Notes under the pieces: model-generated | The model's database searches: none | Told to the model about the DNA's origin: nothing | Seen by the model: only the letters and a program-made list of their open reading frames with translations | Part shown: positions 33,891-42,900 of the stretch, one piece after another | Layout of the letters: the number at the start of each line of letters is the position of its first letter | Numbering within the stretch: position 1 is the stretch's first letter | Source: Streptomyces graminilatus | GTDB lineage: Bacteria > Actinomycetota > Actinomycetes > Streptomycetales > Streptomycetaceae | Reading direction: 5' to 3' | NCBI RefSeq assembly: GCF_001418565.1 | Contig: NZ_LIQQ01000038.1 | Location: forward strand, 21,298-85,297 | DNA: 64,000 nt | Translations under genes and position numbers: made by a program

Positions 33891-34064
33891 ACGGCATCGC
33901 CGGCTACGGCACCGGCATCGACCTCGACGTGATCCACGCGTGCTGGTCGGCGCGAAGCCTGCCGGCGGTTCGCCGGCTGCTCGAGCACGGCTTCGACCCC
34001 TTCACGCCGGGCTGCGAGGTCGACGTGCCGAGATCCCGGATGTGACGTTGCGCGGGCCCGACTG
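33891..34064 (+). other. Short unassigned remnant between two transposase fragments
   Basis: One frame reads GIDLDVIHACWSARSLPAVR RLLEHGFDPFTPGCEVDVPR and stops near 34044. The LPAVRRLLEHGFDP piece has the look of a helical repeat or immunity-type protein C-terminus, but it lacks a start and I do not recognise the family. Probably a gene remnant. Confidence 0.35.
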
Positions 34065-34109
34065 CTACGAATGCGTTTCCACGCGTCGAGCAGGCCCCCT
34101 GGGGCGATC

Positions 34110-34400
34110 GCCCGCCCTTGATCTCGACAGAGCGAGGTGCGCATTCGTCGTCGGCAGATGACGACGCAGCCGAGGGTGAGCGCGAATCTCCCAGCGGATG
34201 CGCAGGCGGCGGAACCAGTGCAGCAGCTCGATCGCTCCTTCCCCGACCCAGCGGTACACGCCCAGGCCGGAGCCGTGCCCGGTGCCGCGCCGGGCGAGGT
34301 GCGGGGTGATCTGGAACCGGCGGACCTTGTCCCGGTAGACCTCGTGGTCATAGCCGCGGTCGGCGTACAGAACCAACCAGAAGTGGAACCTCAGCCGAGT
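34110..34400 (-). pseudogene. IS5-family transposase remnant (opposite orientation)
   Basis: Leftward frame reads LYADRGYDHEVYRDKVRRF, ITPHLARRGTGHGSGLG, VYRWVGEGAIELLHWFRRLR and IRWEIRAH. These are the C-terminal DDE blocks of Streptomyces IS5-group transposases, where the last is normally VERT or similar before WLH. The N-terminus and the end are lost and VGEG replaces the usual VVER, so the catalytic glutamate context is damaged. It is a second, different insertion remnant in the same 1.5-kb scar. Confidence 0.75.
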
Positions 34401-34515
34401 CCACCCGTGTCCGGGCCGGGCACGCCCCGGCCCGGACACGGCGAAGAATCCGACGGGAACGCGCCCCCTTGTCAGGGCCATGGCCCTCCTCTACAGTCCC
34501 CGGATACGGAGACCA

Positions 34516-34529
34516 TGGGAGCGCTCCCA
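34516..34529. promoter_or_regulatory. CebR box (perfect 14-bp palindrome TGGGAGCGCTCCCA)
   Basis: The sequence is identical to the operator recognised by CebR, the LacI-family cello-oligosaccharide repressor of Streptomyces. It lies 93 bases before the expansin-like ATG. It predicts that the downstream cellulose genes are derepressed by cellobiose/cellotriose. CebR itself is not encoded in the window. Confidence 0.92.
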
Positions 34530-34622
34530 TGAGTGAGGTGTTCCAGCGCTCACTCCCCTCCCTCCGAGAGGACTCCCATACGAACGTCACGGCGCCCCGT
34601 CACGAAGAAGGCGGATCCCCCC

Positions 34623-35933
34623 ATGCAGCTTCTTTCGACCCCTCGCCCGCTCACCCGAAGGCGCACCGTCAGGTTGCTGGCAGCACTCTGCTGCGCCGCG
34701 TTACCCCTTCTGGGCGCCGCGCCCCGGCCTCCCGCGGCGAGTGCCGCCGCGACCGAGGTACTGGGCAACGCTACGCACTTCGACGGGCTCGGCAGCCCGT
34801 ACGGCGGCTGCGGTCTGCCGCAGCGCGAACTGGACAGCCAGGACTTCGTGGCGCTCAACGTGTTCAACACACCCGGCGACTACTCGGGCTCTTACCCGCG
34901 CCCGGTGCCGGACTCCAAGGCATCGATCAAGGGTGTCTTCGACAACGGCCGCAACTGCGGCCGCTGGGTCAAGGTCACCATCGGGGACTACTGCACCGGC
35001 ACCAACGACGGCGCCGCGGGCCGGCCCTTCTGCCGCAACGGCTCCTGGGTGGCCGACAAGTACGAGGGGGCCACCCTGACCATGCTCGTCGCGGACAGCT
35101 GTGCCGATTCCAACGCCTGGTGCCGGGACGACCCCAACCACCTCGACCTGGCAACCGATTCCCTCAACCGCTTCCGGACGGGCAGCACCCCAGTGGGGAC
35201 GATGTACCCCGACCACTGGAACAACCGTCATGTCTCCTGGAGCTTCGTCCCGGCCCCGGACTACAGCGGCGACATCCGCATCGGCTTCCTCCGGGGAGCC
35301 CAGCGGTACTGGCCCGCCATCGCCGTCTCCCACCTGCCCAACGGTATCCACGGCGTCCAGTACCTGGCGAACGGCACCTGGACCGACGCCGGAATGAACA
35401 GCGACATGGGGCAGTCCTACGTCATCGGCGCGACGGCCTCCGGCCAAAGCAGCTTCACCATACGGATCCGCGACGCCGCCGACGCCTGGGTGGGCGGCGA
35501 ACGTACGTACTCGTTCTCCCTGCCGTCAGGCTGCGCAGGAGGCTGCCCGCAGGACTACACAGCCGTCCCCTACACCACCGGCGGCTCCGGAGGGACACCG
35601 TCTCCCACCCCCGAGCCGAGCCCCTCCGGCGACGCCGCCTGCACAGCGGAATGGAAGCTGACCAGCTCATGGCAAGGCGGGTACCAGGCCGACGTCACCG
35701 TCACCAACACCGGGTCCGGGCCGGTCACCGGCTGGTCGGTGCGTCACACCCTCCCGGGCGGTGTGACCGTGGCGAACCGCTGGAACGCGGTGGTGGATCC
35801 GTCCCGCCCCGCCACCACCGTTCACAACGCCTCCTACAACGGCTCCCTGGCGCCGGGCACGTCGACGACCTGGGGGATGACGCTCAACGGCGACGACCGA
35901 GACCTCGGCACACTCTCCTGCACCGCGTCCTGA
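34623..35933 (+). CDS. Secreted bacterial expansin-like protein with C-terminal CBM2
   Basis: A 436-residue exported protein. A twin-Arg-rich Sec-type signal ends near ASAAA (about 40). Residues about 45-190 form the double-psi barrel of expansins (FDGLGSPYGGCG, VKVTIGDYC, LVADSCADS and HLDLATDSLNRF, whose Asp matches the essential expansin aspartate). A second beta-sandwich domain (about 200-310) is followed by a Ser/Pro/Thr linker and a CBM2 (ACTAEWKLTSSWQGGYQADV to LGTLSC). It should loosen cellulose non-hydrolytically. ATG at 34623 chosen because the signal peptide follows. First of three secreted cellulose genes behind the CebR box. Confidence 0.86.
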   Translation: MQLLSTPRPLTRRRTVRLLAALCCAALPLLGAAPRPPAASAAATEVLGNATHFDGLGSPYGGCGLPQRELDSQDFVALNVFNTPGDYSGSYPRPVPDSKASIKGVFDNGRNCGRWVKVTIGDYCTGTNDGAAGRPFCRNGSWVADKYEGATLTMLVADSCADSNAWCRDDPNHLDLATDSLNRFRTGSTPVGTMYPDHWNNRHVSWSFVPAPDYSGDIRIGFLRGAQRYWPAIAVSHLPNGIHGVQYLANGTWTDAGMNSDMGQSYVIGATASGQSSFTIRIRDAADAWVGGERTYSFSLPSGCAGGCPQDYTAVPYTTGGSGGTPSPTPEPSPSGDAACTAEWKLTSSWQGGYQADVTVTNTGSGPVTGWSVRHTLPGGVTVANRWNAVVDPSRPATTVHNASYNGSLAPGTSTTWGMTLNGDDRDLGTLSCTAS

Positions 35934-35949
35934 CTCCCGGAGATTGACC

Positions 35950-37122
35950 ATGGCCATGACTTCATTACGCGTGCGCCGCCACCGCCTGCCGCTCTGGGCA
36001 TTGGTACTGACCGTGGTGGCGGTGGCCCTTCCCGCCATCGCGACGTCGCGCGCACAGGGCGCGGCGACGGGTTGCACGGTCACTTACACCACCAACGAGT
36101 GGTCCGGCGGCTTCACCGCCCAGATCCGCGTCACGAATCTCGGCGCCGCCTTGAACGGCTGGCGGCTGGAGTGGACCCACGGCGGCGACCAGCAGGTCAC
36201 GTCCGCCTGGAACGCGCAGGTCACCCAGTCGGGCAGCGCGGTGACCGCCGTGAACGTCGCGCACAATGCCGCGCTCGCCGCCGGCGGGTCCGTGGACTTC
36301 GGGCTCCAGGGCACCTGGCGCACCGCCGACCCGGCTCCCACCGCCTTTGCCCTCAACGGCACGCCGTGCGGCGGAACCGCGAGTCCCACCCCCACGGCGA
36401 CCGCCTCACCGACGGCGACAGCCACGGCGCCGGCCGAATGCGTCGGGGCGACGATCTGCTCCGACTTCGAGGACCAGACCGGCACCGTGCCCTCGGGCCC
36501 CTGGCAGACCACGGCACCCGACTGCCAGGGCACGGGGCAGGTCAGCGTCGACACGTCCGTCGCCTACAGCGGCACCAGGTCGCTGCGCGTCGACGGCGGC
36601 GCCGGCTACTGCAACCATGCCTTCGCGGCCTCCACCCGCGATCTGTCCTCCGTCGGGCCCGTGGTGTACGTACGCATGCGGGTCCGGCACACCACCGCCC
36701 TGCCCACCAACCACGTCACCTTCGTCTCCATGCCGGACGCCTCACAGGGCGGCAGGGCGCTGCGCGTCGGCGGGCAGAACGGCGCGCTGCAGTGGAACCG
36801 CGAGAGCGACGACGCGACGCTGCCGGAACAGAGCCCGGCGGGGGTCGCGCTCAGTACGCCGCTGCCGACCGGCCGGTGGCTGTGCCTGCGATTCCAGATC
36901 GACACCACCGCCCAGTCCATGCGCACATGGGTCGACGACCGGGAGGTCGCCGGACTGCACGTGGACGGAGTACCGACCCAGAACGTCGACGGGCAGTGGC
37001 TCGCCCGCAGGACCCCTCCCCGCCCCACCGGCCTGCGCCTGGGGTGGGAGAGCTACGGCACCGGGGACGACACTCTCTGGTTCGACGACGTGGCCCTGGG
37101 CTCCTCACCGATCGGCTGCTGA
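35950..37122 (+). CDS. Secreted CBM2 protein with Cip1-like domain
   Basis: A 390-residue exported protein. Signal peptide (RRHRLPLWALVLTVVAVALP) is followed by an N-terminal CBM2 (GCTVTYTTNEWSGGFTAQI to NGTPC, about 40-140), a TPTATAS linker and a C-terminal domain starting CSDFEDQTGTVPSGPW. That domain, with NHVTFVSMPD, ALRVGGQNGALQWNRESDD and LRLGWESYG, resembles Cip1 of Trichoderma and its bacterial homologues, which are lyase-fold proteins co-expressed with cellulases. Its activity is not established in the family; glucuronoyl/uronate lyase action is proposed. ATG at 35950 is 17 bases after the expansin stop, so the two are co-transcribed. An ATG at 35956 is possible. Confidence 0.82.
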   Translation: MAMTSLRVRRHRLPLWALVLTVVAVALPAIATSRAQGAATGCTVTYTTNEWSGGFTAQIRVTNLGAALNGWRLEWTHGGDQQVTSAWNAQVTQSGSAVTAVNVAHNAALAAGGSVDFGLQGTWRTADPAPTAFALNGTPCGGTASPTPTATASPTATATAPAECVGATICSDFEDQTGTVPSGPWQTTAPDCQGTGQVSVDTSVAYSGTRSLRVDGGAGYCNHAFAASTRDLSSVGPVVYVRMRVRHTTALPTNHVTFVSMPDASQGGRALRVGGQNGALQWNRESDDATLPEQSPAGVALSTPLPTGRWLCLRFQIDTTAQSMRTWVDDREVAGLHVDGVPTQNVDGQWLARRTPPRPTGLRLGWESYGTGDDTLWFDDVALGSSPIGC

Positions 37123-37226
37123 CGCCCGCGTGGGATCCCTCGGGAAGACAGGATTCGAACGCGCGACAGTCGTTGTTCCTTGATCCGTACGGCGCGCACT
37201 ACCCGCTGCGGCAACTAGGAGATCAG

Positions 37227-38723
37227 GTGAAACGTCGTCACGTCCTCATGGCCACCGGCGCCGCCGGTGCACTGATCCTGGGTGGCCTTGCGATCGCCAC
37301 CCTGCCCGCATCGGCAGCCGCCACCGGCTGCTCGATCGCGTACAAGGTGCAGAGCGAATGGCCGGGAGGGTTCACCGCGGACCTGGCCATCACAAATCTC
37401 GGCTCCCCCGTGCGAGGGTGGACCGCGACGTTCGACTTCCCGAACTCCGACCAGAAGGTCACAGGCGGCTGGAGTGCCACGTGGACACAGTCCGGAACCC
37501 GCGTGTCCGCCACCAGCCTTGACTGGAACGGTGCGCTGGATACGGGCAGGTCCGCTTCCATCGGGTTCACCGCCGCGTGGAAGGGCGTCAATCCGGAACC
37601 CGCATCCGTCGCGCTCAACGGCGTGACCTGTACTGGCTCGGTGACATCCCCGCCCCCCAGCCCCACCGCCACTCCGACCGGCGGTCCCAGTGATCCGGCC
37701 CCGGAGCTGAAGGCTTCCGGTAACAAGATCGTCACCGCGAGTGGCAAGCAGTACCGGCTGCTGGGTGTGGACCGCTCCAGCGGTGAATACGCTTGTGTGC
37801 AGGGCAAGGGGCTTTGGGACGGCGCCCCGGTCGACCAGGCTTCCGTCGACGCGATGAAGACCTGGAACATCCACGCGGTACGCCTGCCGTTGAACGAGGA
37901 ATGCTGGCTCGGCATCAACGGCTCGCCCAATGGAACCACTTACCAGCAGGGCGTCAGAGACTACGTCAACCTGCTGGTGGCCAATGGCATCAACCCGATC
38001 CTCGACCTGCACTGGACGCGGGGCGCCTATACCAATGGGCCGGACTGGCACTGCAAGGACGCCACCGCGACCTGCCAGAAACCGATGCCGGACGCGCAGT
38101 ACGCCACCCAGTTCTGGACCGGTGTCGCCAACGCCTTCAAGGGCAATGATGCCGTCGTCTTCGATCTGTTCAACGAACCGTACCCGGAGGTCGCCGGCGA
38201 CTGGGACAAGACCGTCGGCTGGCGGTGCTGGCGAGACGGCGGTACCTGCACCGGCCTTCCCTACGAGACGGCCGGCATGCAGGACCTGGTCGACGCGGTC
38301 CGGGCCACCGGCGCGACCAACGTCCTCATGCTGGGTGGGCTGGAGTGGGCCAACGACATGCGCGAGTGGCTGACGCACATGCCGACCGACCCGTTGAACA
38401 ACATCGCCGCGTCATGGCATTCGTACAGCTTCAACGCCTGTGCGACCGAATCCTGTTGGGACAGTCAGGTCGCGCCGCTCGCACAACAGGTACCGGTCGT
38501 CATCGGTGAGTTCGGCCAGGACAACTGCGGCTTCGACTACATGCAGCGGTTGGCGGACTGGGCTGACGCGCACAGCATGGGTTATCTCGCGTGGACGTGG
38601 AACCCGTGGGGCTGCAGCACCGGTGGCGTTCTCATCAAGGACTGGGCGGGCACCCCGGAACCTGGCATCGGCGAGGGTCTGAAGGCCCACCTGATCAGCC
38701 AGGACCCCTACACGACCCCGTAA
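37227..38723 (+). CDS. Secreted cellulase: CBM2 + glycoside hydrolase family 5
   Basis: A 498-residue endoglucanase. Signal peptide to about residue 32 (LPASAAA), CBM2 (GCSIAYKVQSEWPGGFTADL to NGVTC, about 34-135), PSPTATPTGG linker, then a GH5 barrel. The catalytic acid/base is Glu in VFDLFNEPYPE and the nucleophile is Glu in VVIGEFGQDN; other barrel motifs are LNEECWLG and ILDLHW. GTG at 37227 with AGGAGATCAG upstream. It follows the Cip1-like gene by 104 bases and probably shares the CebR-controlled transcript. Length and domain order are those of Streptomyces secreted endoglucanases. Confidence 0.93.
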   Translation: MKRRHVLMATGAAGALILGGLAIATLPASAAATGCSIAYKVQSEWPGGFTADLAITNLGSPVRGWTATFDFPNSDQKVTGGWSATWTQSGTRVSATSLDWNGALDTGRSASIGFTAAWKGVNPEPASVALNGVTCTGSVTSPPPSPTATPTGGPSDPAPELKASGNKIVTASGKQYRLLGVDRSSGEYACVQGKGLWDGAPVDQASVDAMKTWNIHAVRLPLNEECWLGINGSPNGTTYQQGVRDYVNLLVANGINPILDLHWTRGAYTNGPDWHCKDATATCQKPMPDAQYATQFWTGVANAFKGNDAVVFDLFNEPYPEVAGDWDKTVGWRCWRDGGTCTGLPYETAGMQDLVDAVRATGATNVLMLGGLEWANDMREWLTHMPTDPLNNIAASWHSYSFNACATESCWDSQVAPLAQQVPVVIGEFGQDNCGFDYMQRLADWADAHSMGYLAWTWNPWGCSTGGVLIKDWAGTPEPGIGEGLKAHLISQDPYTTP

Positions 38724-38737
38724 CCGCGCGCCCAGCG

Positions 38738-39515
38738 GTGAGCTGCCCGAGTTCCGTAGAGTCCGGTGATCTTGTTTCAGGGCCCTTCCACACGACTCGG
38801 CGGCCGGCCGTGGTCATGCTCCATGGCGGTCCGGGTCTGCCGGATTATCTGGGCGATGTCGCCCCCCATGGTCGCGGACCTCGCGCCTGTGTACCGGTAC
38901 GACCAGCGTGGCACGGGTCAATCCCCGTGGCGGGGGCGCCATTCCTTCGCCCGGCACGTCGACGATCTCGTCGAGTTGCTCGACGCATGGGACGTGCCCA
39001 GAGCTGTGCTGGTCGGGCACTCCTACGGTACTGACCTGGCGAGCCGGTTCTGCCTGACGCATCCTGACCGGGTTGCCGCGATGCTGCTGATGTGCGGGCC
39101 GTTCGTCGGTGATTGGCGTACCGGGGACCGAGCGGAGCGAGGCCGCCGCATGTCCGCAGCGCAGTTGGAGGGGCTCCGCGCATTGGAGGAGTCGCCGCAT
39201 CGCACGGAGGAGCAGGAAGTCGAGCTGCTCACACTGGCCTGGTTCACCGACCACGCCGATCCCGAACGCGGGTGGCACTGGGCCGCGCAGGGTGCCCGGC
39301 GGCGGCGCCCCGTCAACTGGGCTATGAACAGCGAGCTTGGCAAGGCAGGGCGCGCGGACCCGCTCGATGCGCATCTGGACGAGTTGCGCGCATGCCTGCC
39401 CGCGCGGGCGGAGCTTCTCGGTGGGGCCGACGATCCCCGCACGAGCCCTGGTTGGAGCAGCCCGACACCGTGCGTGCGCACCTTCGGCGATTCGTGCAAG
39501 GCGCGGTGGGCTCAT
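38738..39515 (+). pseudogene. Frameshifted alpha/beta-hydrolase (proline iminopeptidase-like)
   Basis: A coherent alpha/beta-hydrolase can be read only by joining three frames. The first part, from GTG 38738, gives AVVMLHGGPGLPDYLGDVAP. After the run of six C at about 38862-38867 the frame changes to MVADLAPVYRYDQRGTGQSP, then the nucleophile elbow VLVGHSYGTDLA, and continues to about 39420. A second shift is needed for the terminal PWLEQPDTVRAHLRRFVQGA. The motifs HGGPG, DQRGTG and GHSYG are those of proline iminopeptidase/S33 enzymes. Two independent shifts argue for a decayed gene rather than a sequencing error. Confidence 0.72.
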
Positions 39516-39852
39516 AGGGCTTCGACCGGATCGCCGGTCGGCCTCGTCCCACGCTGCCGGCACCGCCGCAGGACCGGTGTCGAAATGGTCCTCGAACCAG
39601 GCCGCTCACCTGAGTGTTCGCCGGACGCTGAGGCGGCCTTCGTCCGATCATGTGCTCCGATGTCGATCCGGCCGCGGTTGAGGGCTCCGTACAAAGCGCC
39701 GTGACCACGTCGGTGCTCTGGCACCGGCGTCAGCTCCACCGGCGAGTTGCCTGGCCCGTCGACGCACAGCAGCGCGTCGGTGAACTCGACCAACTCATCC
39801 CACCGGGCGCCGGTCGAAGGCGGACGGCTCGGCGGACAACCCGATCACCGCG
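39516..39852. other. Non-coding stretch after the hydrolase pseudogene
   Basis: No reading frame with recognisable protein content, no repeat and no promoter were seen in these 337 bases. It probably holds eroded sequence of the preceding pseudogene and leads to the terminator. Confidence 0.5.
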
Positions 39853-39894
39853 CCGAAGAACCCCCGGAACCATGAGGTTCCGGGGGTTCTTCGG
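39853..39894 (-). terminator. Strong terminator hairpin, 19-bp perfect stem
   Basis: CCGAAGAACCCCCGGAACC (39853-39871) pairs exactly with its inverse at 39876-39894 around an ATGA loop. It lies 18 bases after the stop of the 1316-residue beta-helix gene read leftward. Neither side has a long T-run (CTTT on the plus side), as is common for Streptomyces terminators; it could work in both directions. Confidence 0.85.
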
Positions 39895-39912
39895 CTTTCA
39901 CTCGGCTCCGGT

Positions 39913-42900
39913 CTACTCGTTCATCACGGCGGCCACCTCCGCGGCGGTCAACGCACGGTTGTAGATGCGGAACTCATCGATCTTTCCGTCGAGGTACGGG
40001 TCGGTGGAGTACTGCGATCGTCCGAGATAGTTCTTGGTGTCGGCGCCGAGATCCGAGGGCTTGATGGTGATTCTGCCACTGGCCGCCTTCGCGCCATCGA
40101 CATAGATCGTTCCGGTGGTGCCGTCCAGCGTCACGGCCACGTGGTGCCATCCGCCTGCCGGCAATGCGGCCGTTCCATCGACATCTTGCTCTGATCCGTT
40201 CCTGACTCCCGCCCGGATGAAACCGTTGGTCCCGTTCTTCGCCATCAGGAACATGTTCTGAGTCGTTCCGGAGCCGAAATCGAAGATTCGTGCCCACGTA
40301 GTGACCGAGTCCAGATTCACCCAGGCTGTGACAGTGATTGCCTTGGCACTGGAGATCAGCCCGGTCGGCAGTGAGGCGTACTGGCTCGACCCGCTCAGGT
40401 CGACGGCATTGCCCTTCGTGCCGGCCACGAACGTGGCGCCACCCGTCAACGTGCCGGTCCAGCCGTTGCCGGACACATCGCTCGCTGTCGTTCCGCTCGA
40501 CTCGTTGAACGGGACCTCGACGGACGGCAGCGCGGTGAGCCCGCTCATGACGTGCCCGATTTCCACAGGGCTCAGGGCGCGGTTGTAGATACGGAAGTCG
40601 TCGATCTTCCCGTCGAGATAGGGATCGACGCTGTACTGGGACCGGCCGATCCAGTTCTGAGTTGTCACGCCCAGGGTGGAAGGCTTGAACGTCATCCCGG
40701 TGTTGGTGCCGACCTGTACACCGTCGACGTAGAGGATGCCGGTCGATCCGTTGAGGGTGACCGCGACGTGATGCCAGCTGCCGGTCGGCAACGCCGCCTG
40801 CCCGTCGATCACCTGCTCAGCGGAGTTGTTGTTCTTGATCGTGAACCGGATCTTGCCATTCGTTCCGTTTCGGGGGGTGATGAACATTTGGGTCGGCTTG
40901 CCCGAACCGAAGTCGAAGATCCGCGACCAGTTGCTCACGGTGTCCAGGTTGACCCACGTGGCGACGGTGACGGTGTCGTCCGTGGCCACGACACCGCTCG
41001 GCAGGGAGACGTACTGATTGGTGCCGTTGAGGTCCACGGCGTTACCGCTCTTGCCTGCCACGCGACTCGCGCCATTGGCCAGCGTGCCGCTCCACTCGTT
41101 GCCCGAATTGTCGTAGGCCGTGGTTCCGGTGGCCTCGTCGAACGGGAGCAGGGCCATGGTGGCGGTGTCCCCGGTGTCACCGAGGACCTTGACATCGTAC
41201 AAAGCAGCTCTGGCGCCGCTCGGCATGCCCGTGACGGTGATCCTTACGAACTGCGCGTTCCCCGTGAAGTAGTCGGCCTGCAGTTGCGCTCCCCCGCTGT
41301 TGACGGGGTTGGTCTTGTCGACCATCGTGGTCCAGTTGGTGTCGTCACCGGACGTTTCGATCTTGTACTTGTAGGGCGCGCCTCCCGTGCCCCACATCAC
41401 TTCGGTGCCGCCCGTGATGTTCATGCTGTGACCCAGGTCCACCTTCCACCAGTGGCCCGTCGCCGTGTCGTTGGCACTCCAACCGGTGGAAATGCTGGTG
41501 TCGTTCGCATTGCCCGCGGGACTGCCCGCCTGCTCGCTGTCGGAAGTGGCGACCTTACCGAGAGCCAGGTTCACCGGGTCGCCGAAGATCTTGAAGTCGT
41601 AGAGGCTCGCCCACGCACCGCTCGGGAGGCCCGTGACCGTGATCCGCACGTACCTCGCCTGGGCGGCGAACACATCGTTCTGGACCTGCGACGTATCCGT
41701 GTTGGCGGTCTTGTCGACCTTCAGCGCCCAGTTGGTGTTGTCGTTCGACGTCTCGATCTTGTACTGGTACGCCGCACCGCCGGCCGGCCACGCGACCTGC
41801 GTACCGTAGGTGATGTTCTTGACGTTCCCCAGGTCGACCTTGAAGGAATGTCCTGTGTTCCCGTCGTTCGCGCTCCAGAGCGTGGTGGGATTGCCATCGT
41901 TTCCGTTGGACGCCGGGAACCCGCTCTTCGTGCTGTCCGCGCTTGCGGACTTGCCCAGCGCGAGATTGATGGGTTCGCCCAGGACCTTGAAGTCGCTGAT
42001 GCTCGCGGAAGCACCGCTGGGCATTCCGACAACCGTGATGCGAACGTATCTCGCCATGTCGTAGAACAGGTCGTTCTGCGTCTGCGCGGGATCGGTGTTG
42101 TCGGTCCTGTCCGACTTCAGAGTCCAGTTGGCACCATCGAGGGAGGTCTCGATCTTGTACTGATAGGCGCCGCTTCCGGGCCACCTCACCTGGGTTCCCT
42201 CGGTGATGGACTTGTTCGAGCCGAGATCCACGGTCCACCAGTGTCCGGGATTCCCGTCATTGGCGGTCCAGTTCGTCGCCGTGCTGGCGTCATTTCCTCC
42301 GGAGGCGGGATTCCCGGTCTGCGCGCTGTCGGTGCTCGCCGGCTTGTTCAGCGCGAGGTTCGTCGACGTGTAGTGAGGTATGGACACGGGCGCGGGTACC
42401 GAGCCGCCCGTGGCGATGAAATTGACGTCGTTGGTGTAGTTACCGACGGTGAAGTTACCGGCGCTCGCGCTGGTGATGACGGTCCCGTTCACCGTCAGGT
42501 TCTCGAACGTCACGTCCTGAGTCAGGCGACTGGCACTGTTGCCGTAGATCTGATTCACGTTCGCGTTCGAACCGGTGTAGCTCACGTTCTTGAAGTAGAC
42601 GTTGTTCACGCCGCGCCCCGGACCCAGCCCGTAGCCCGGATTGTTGAACGTCAGAACATCGGCGATCCTGCCCGGAGCGTGGTCATCGATCCGTATGTTG
42701 TCGAACATCACGTCCGACACGACCGTTCCATCACTGGCCGTGACGGAGATCTGCAAGGCCTGGTGATAGTCCCAGATGTCGATGTTGGAGAAACTGAGCG
42801 ACTCGATCGAGCCGCCACCGCCCGGCAGCGAGGGGTCGCCGTGCGTCCCGATGTTGATGGGGTGAGCCGTGTCGGGCGTCAGGATCGAATTGGTGACGCT

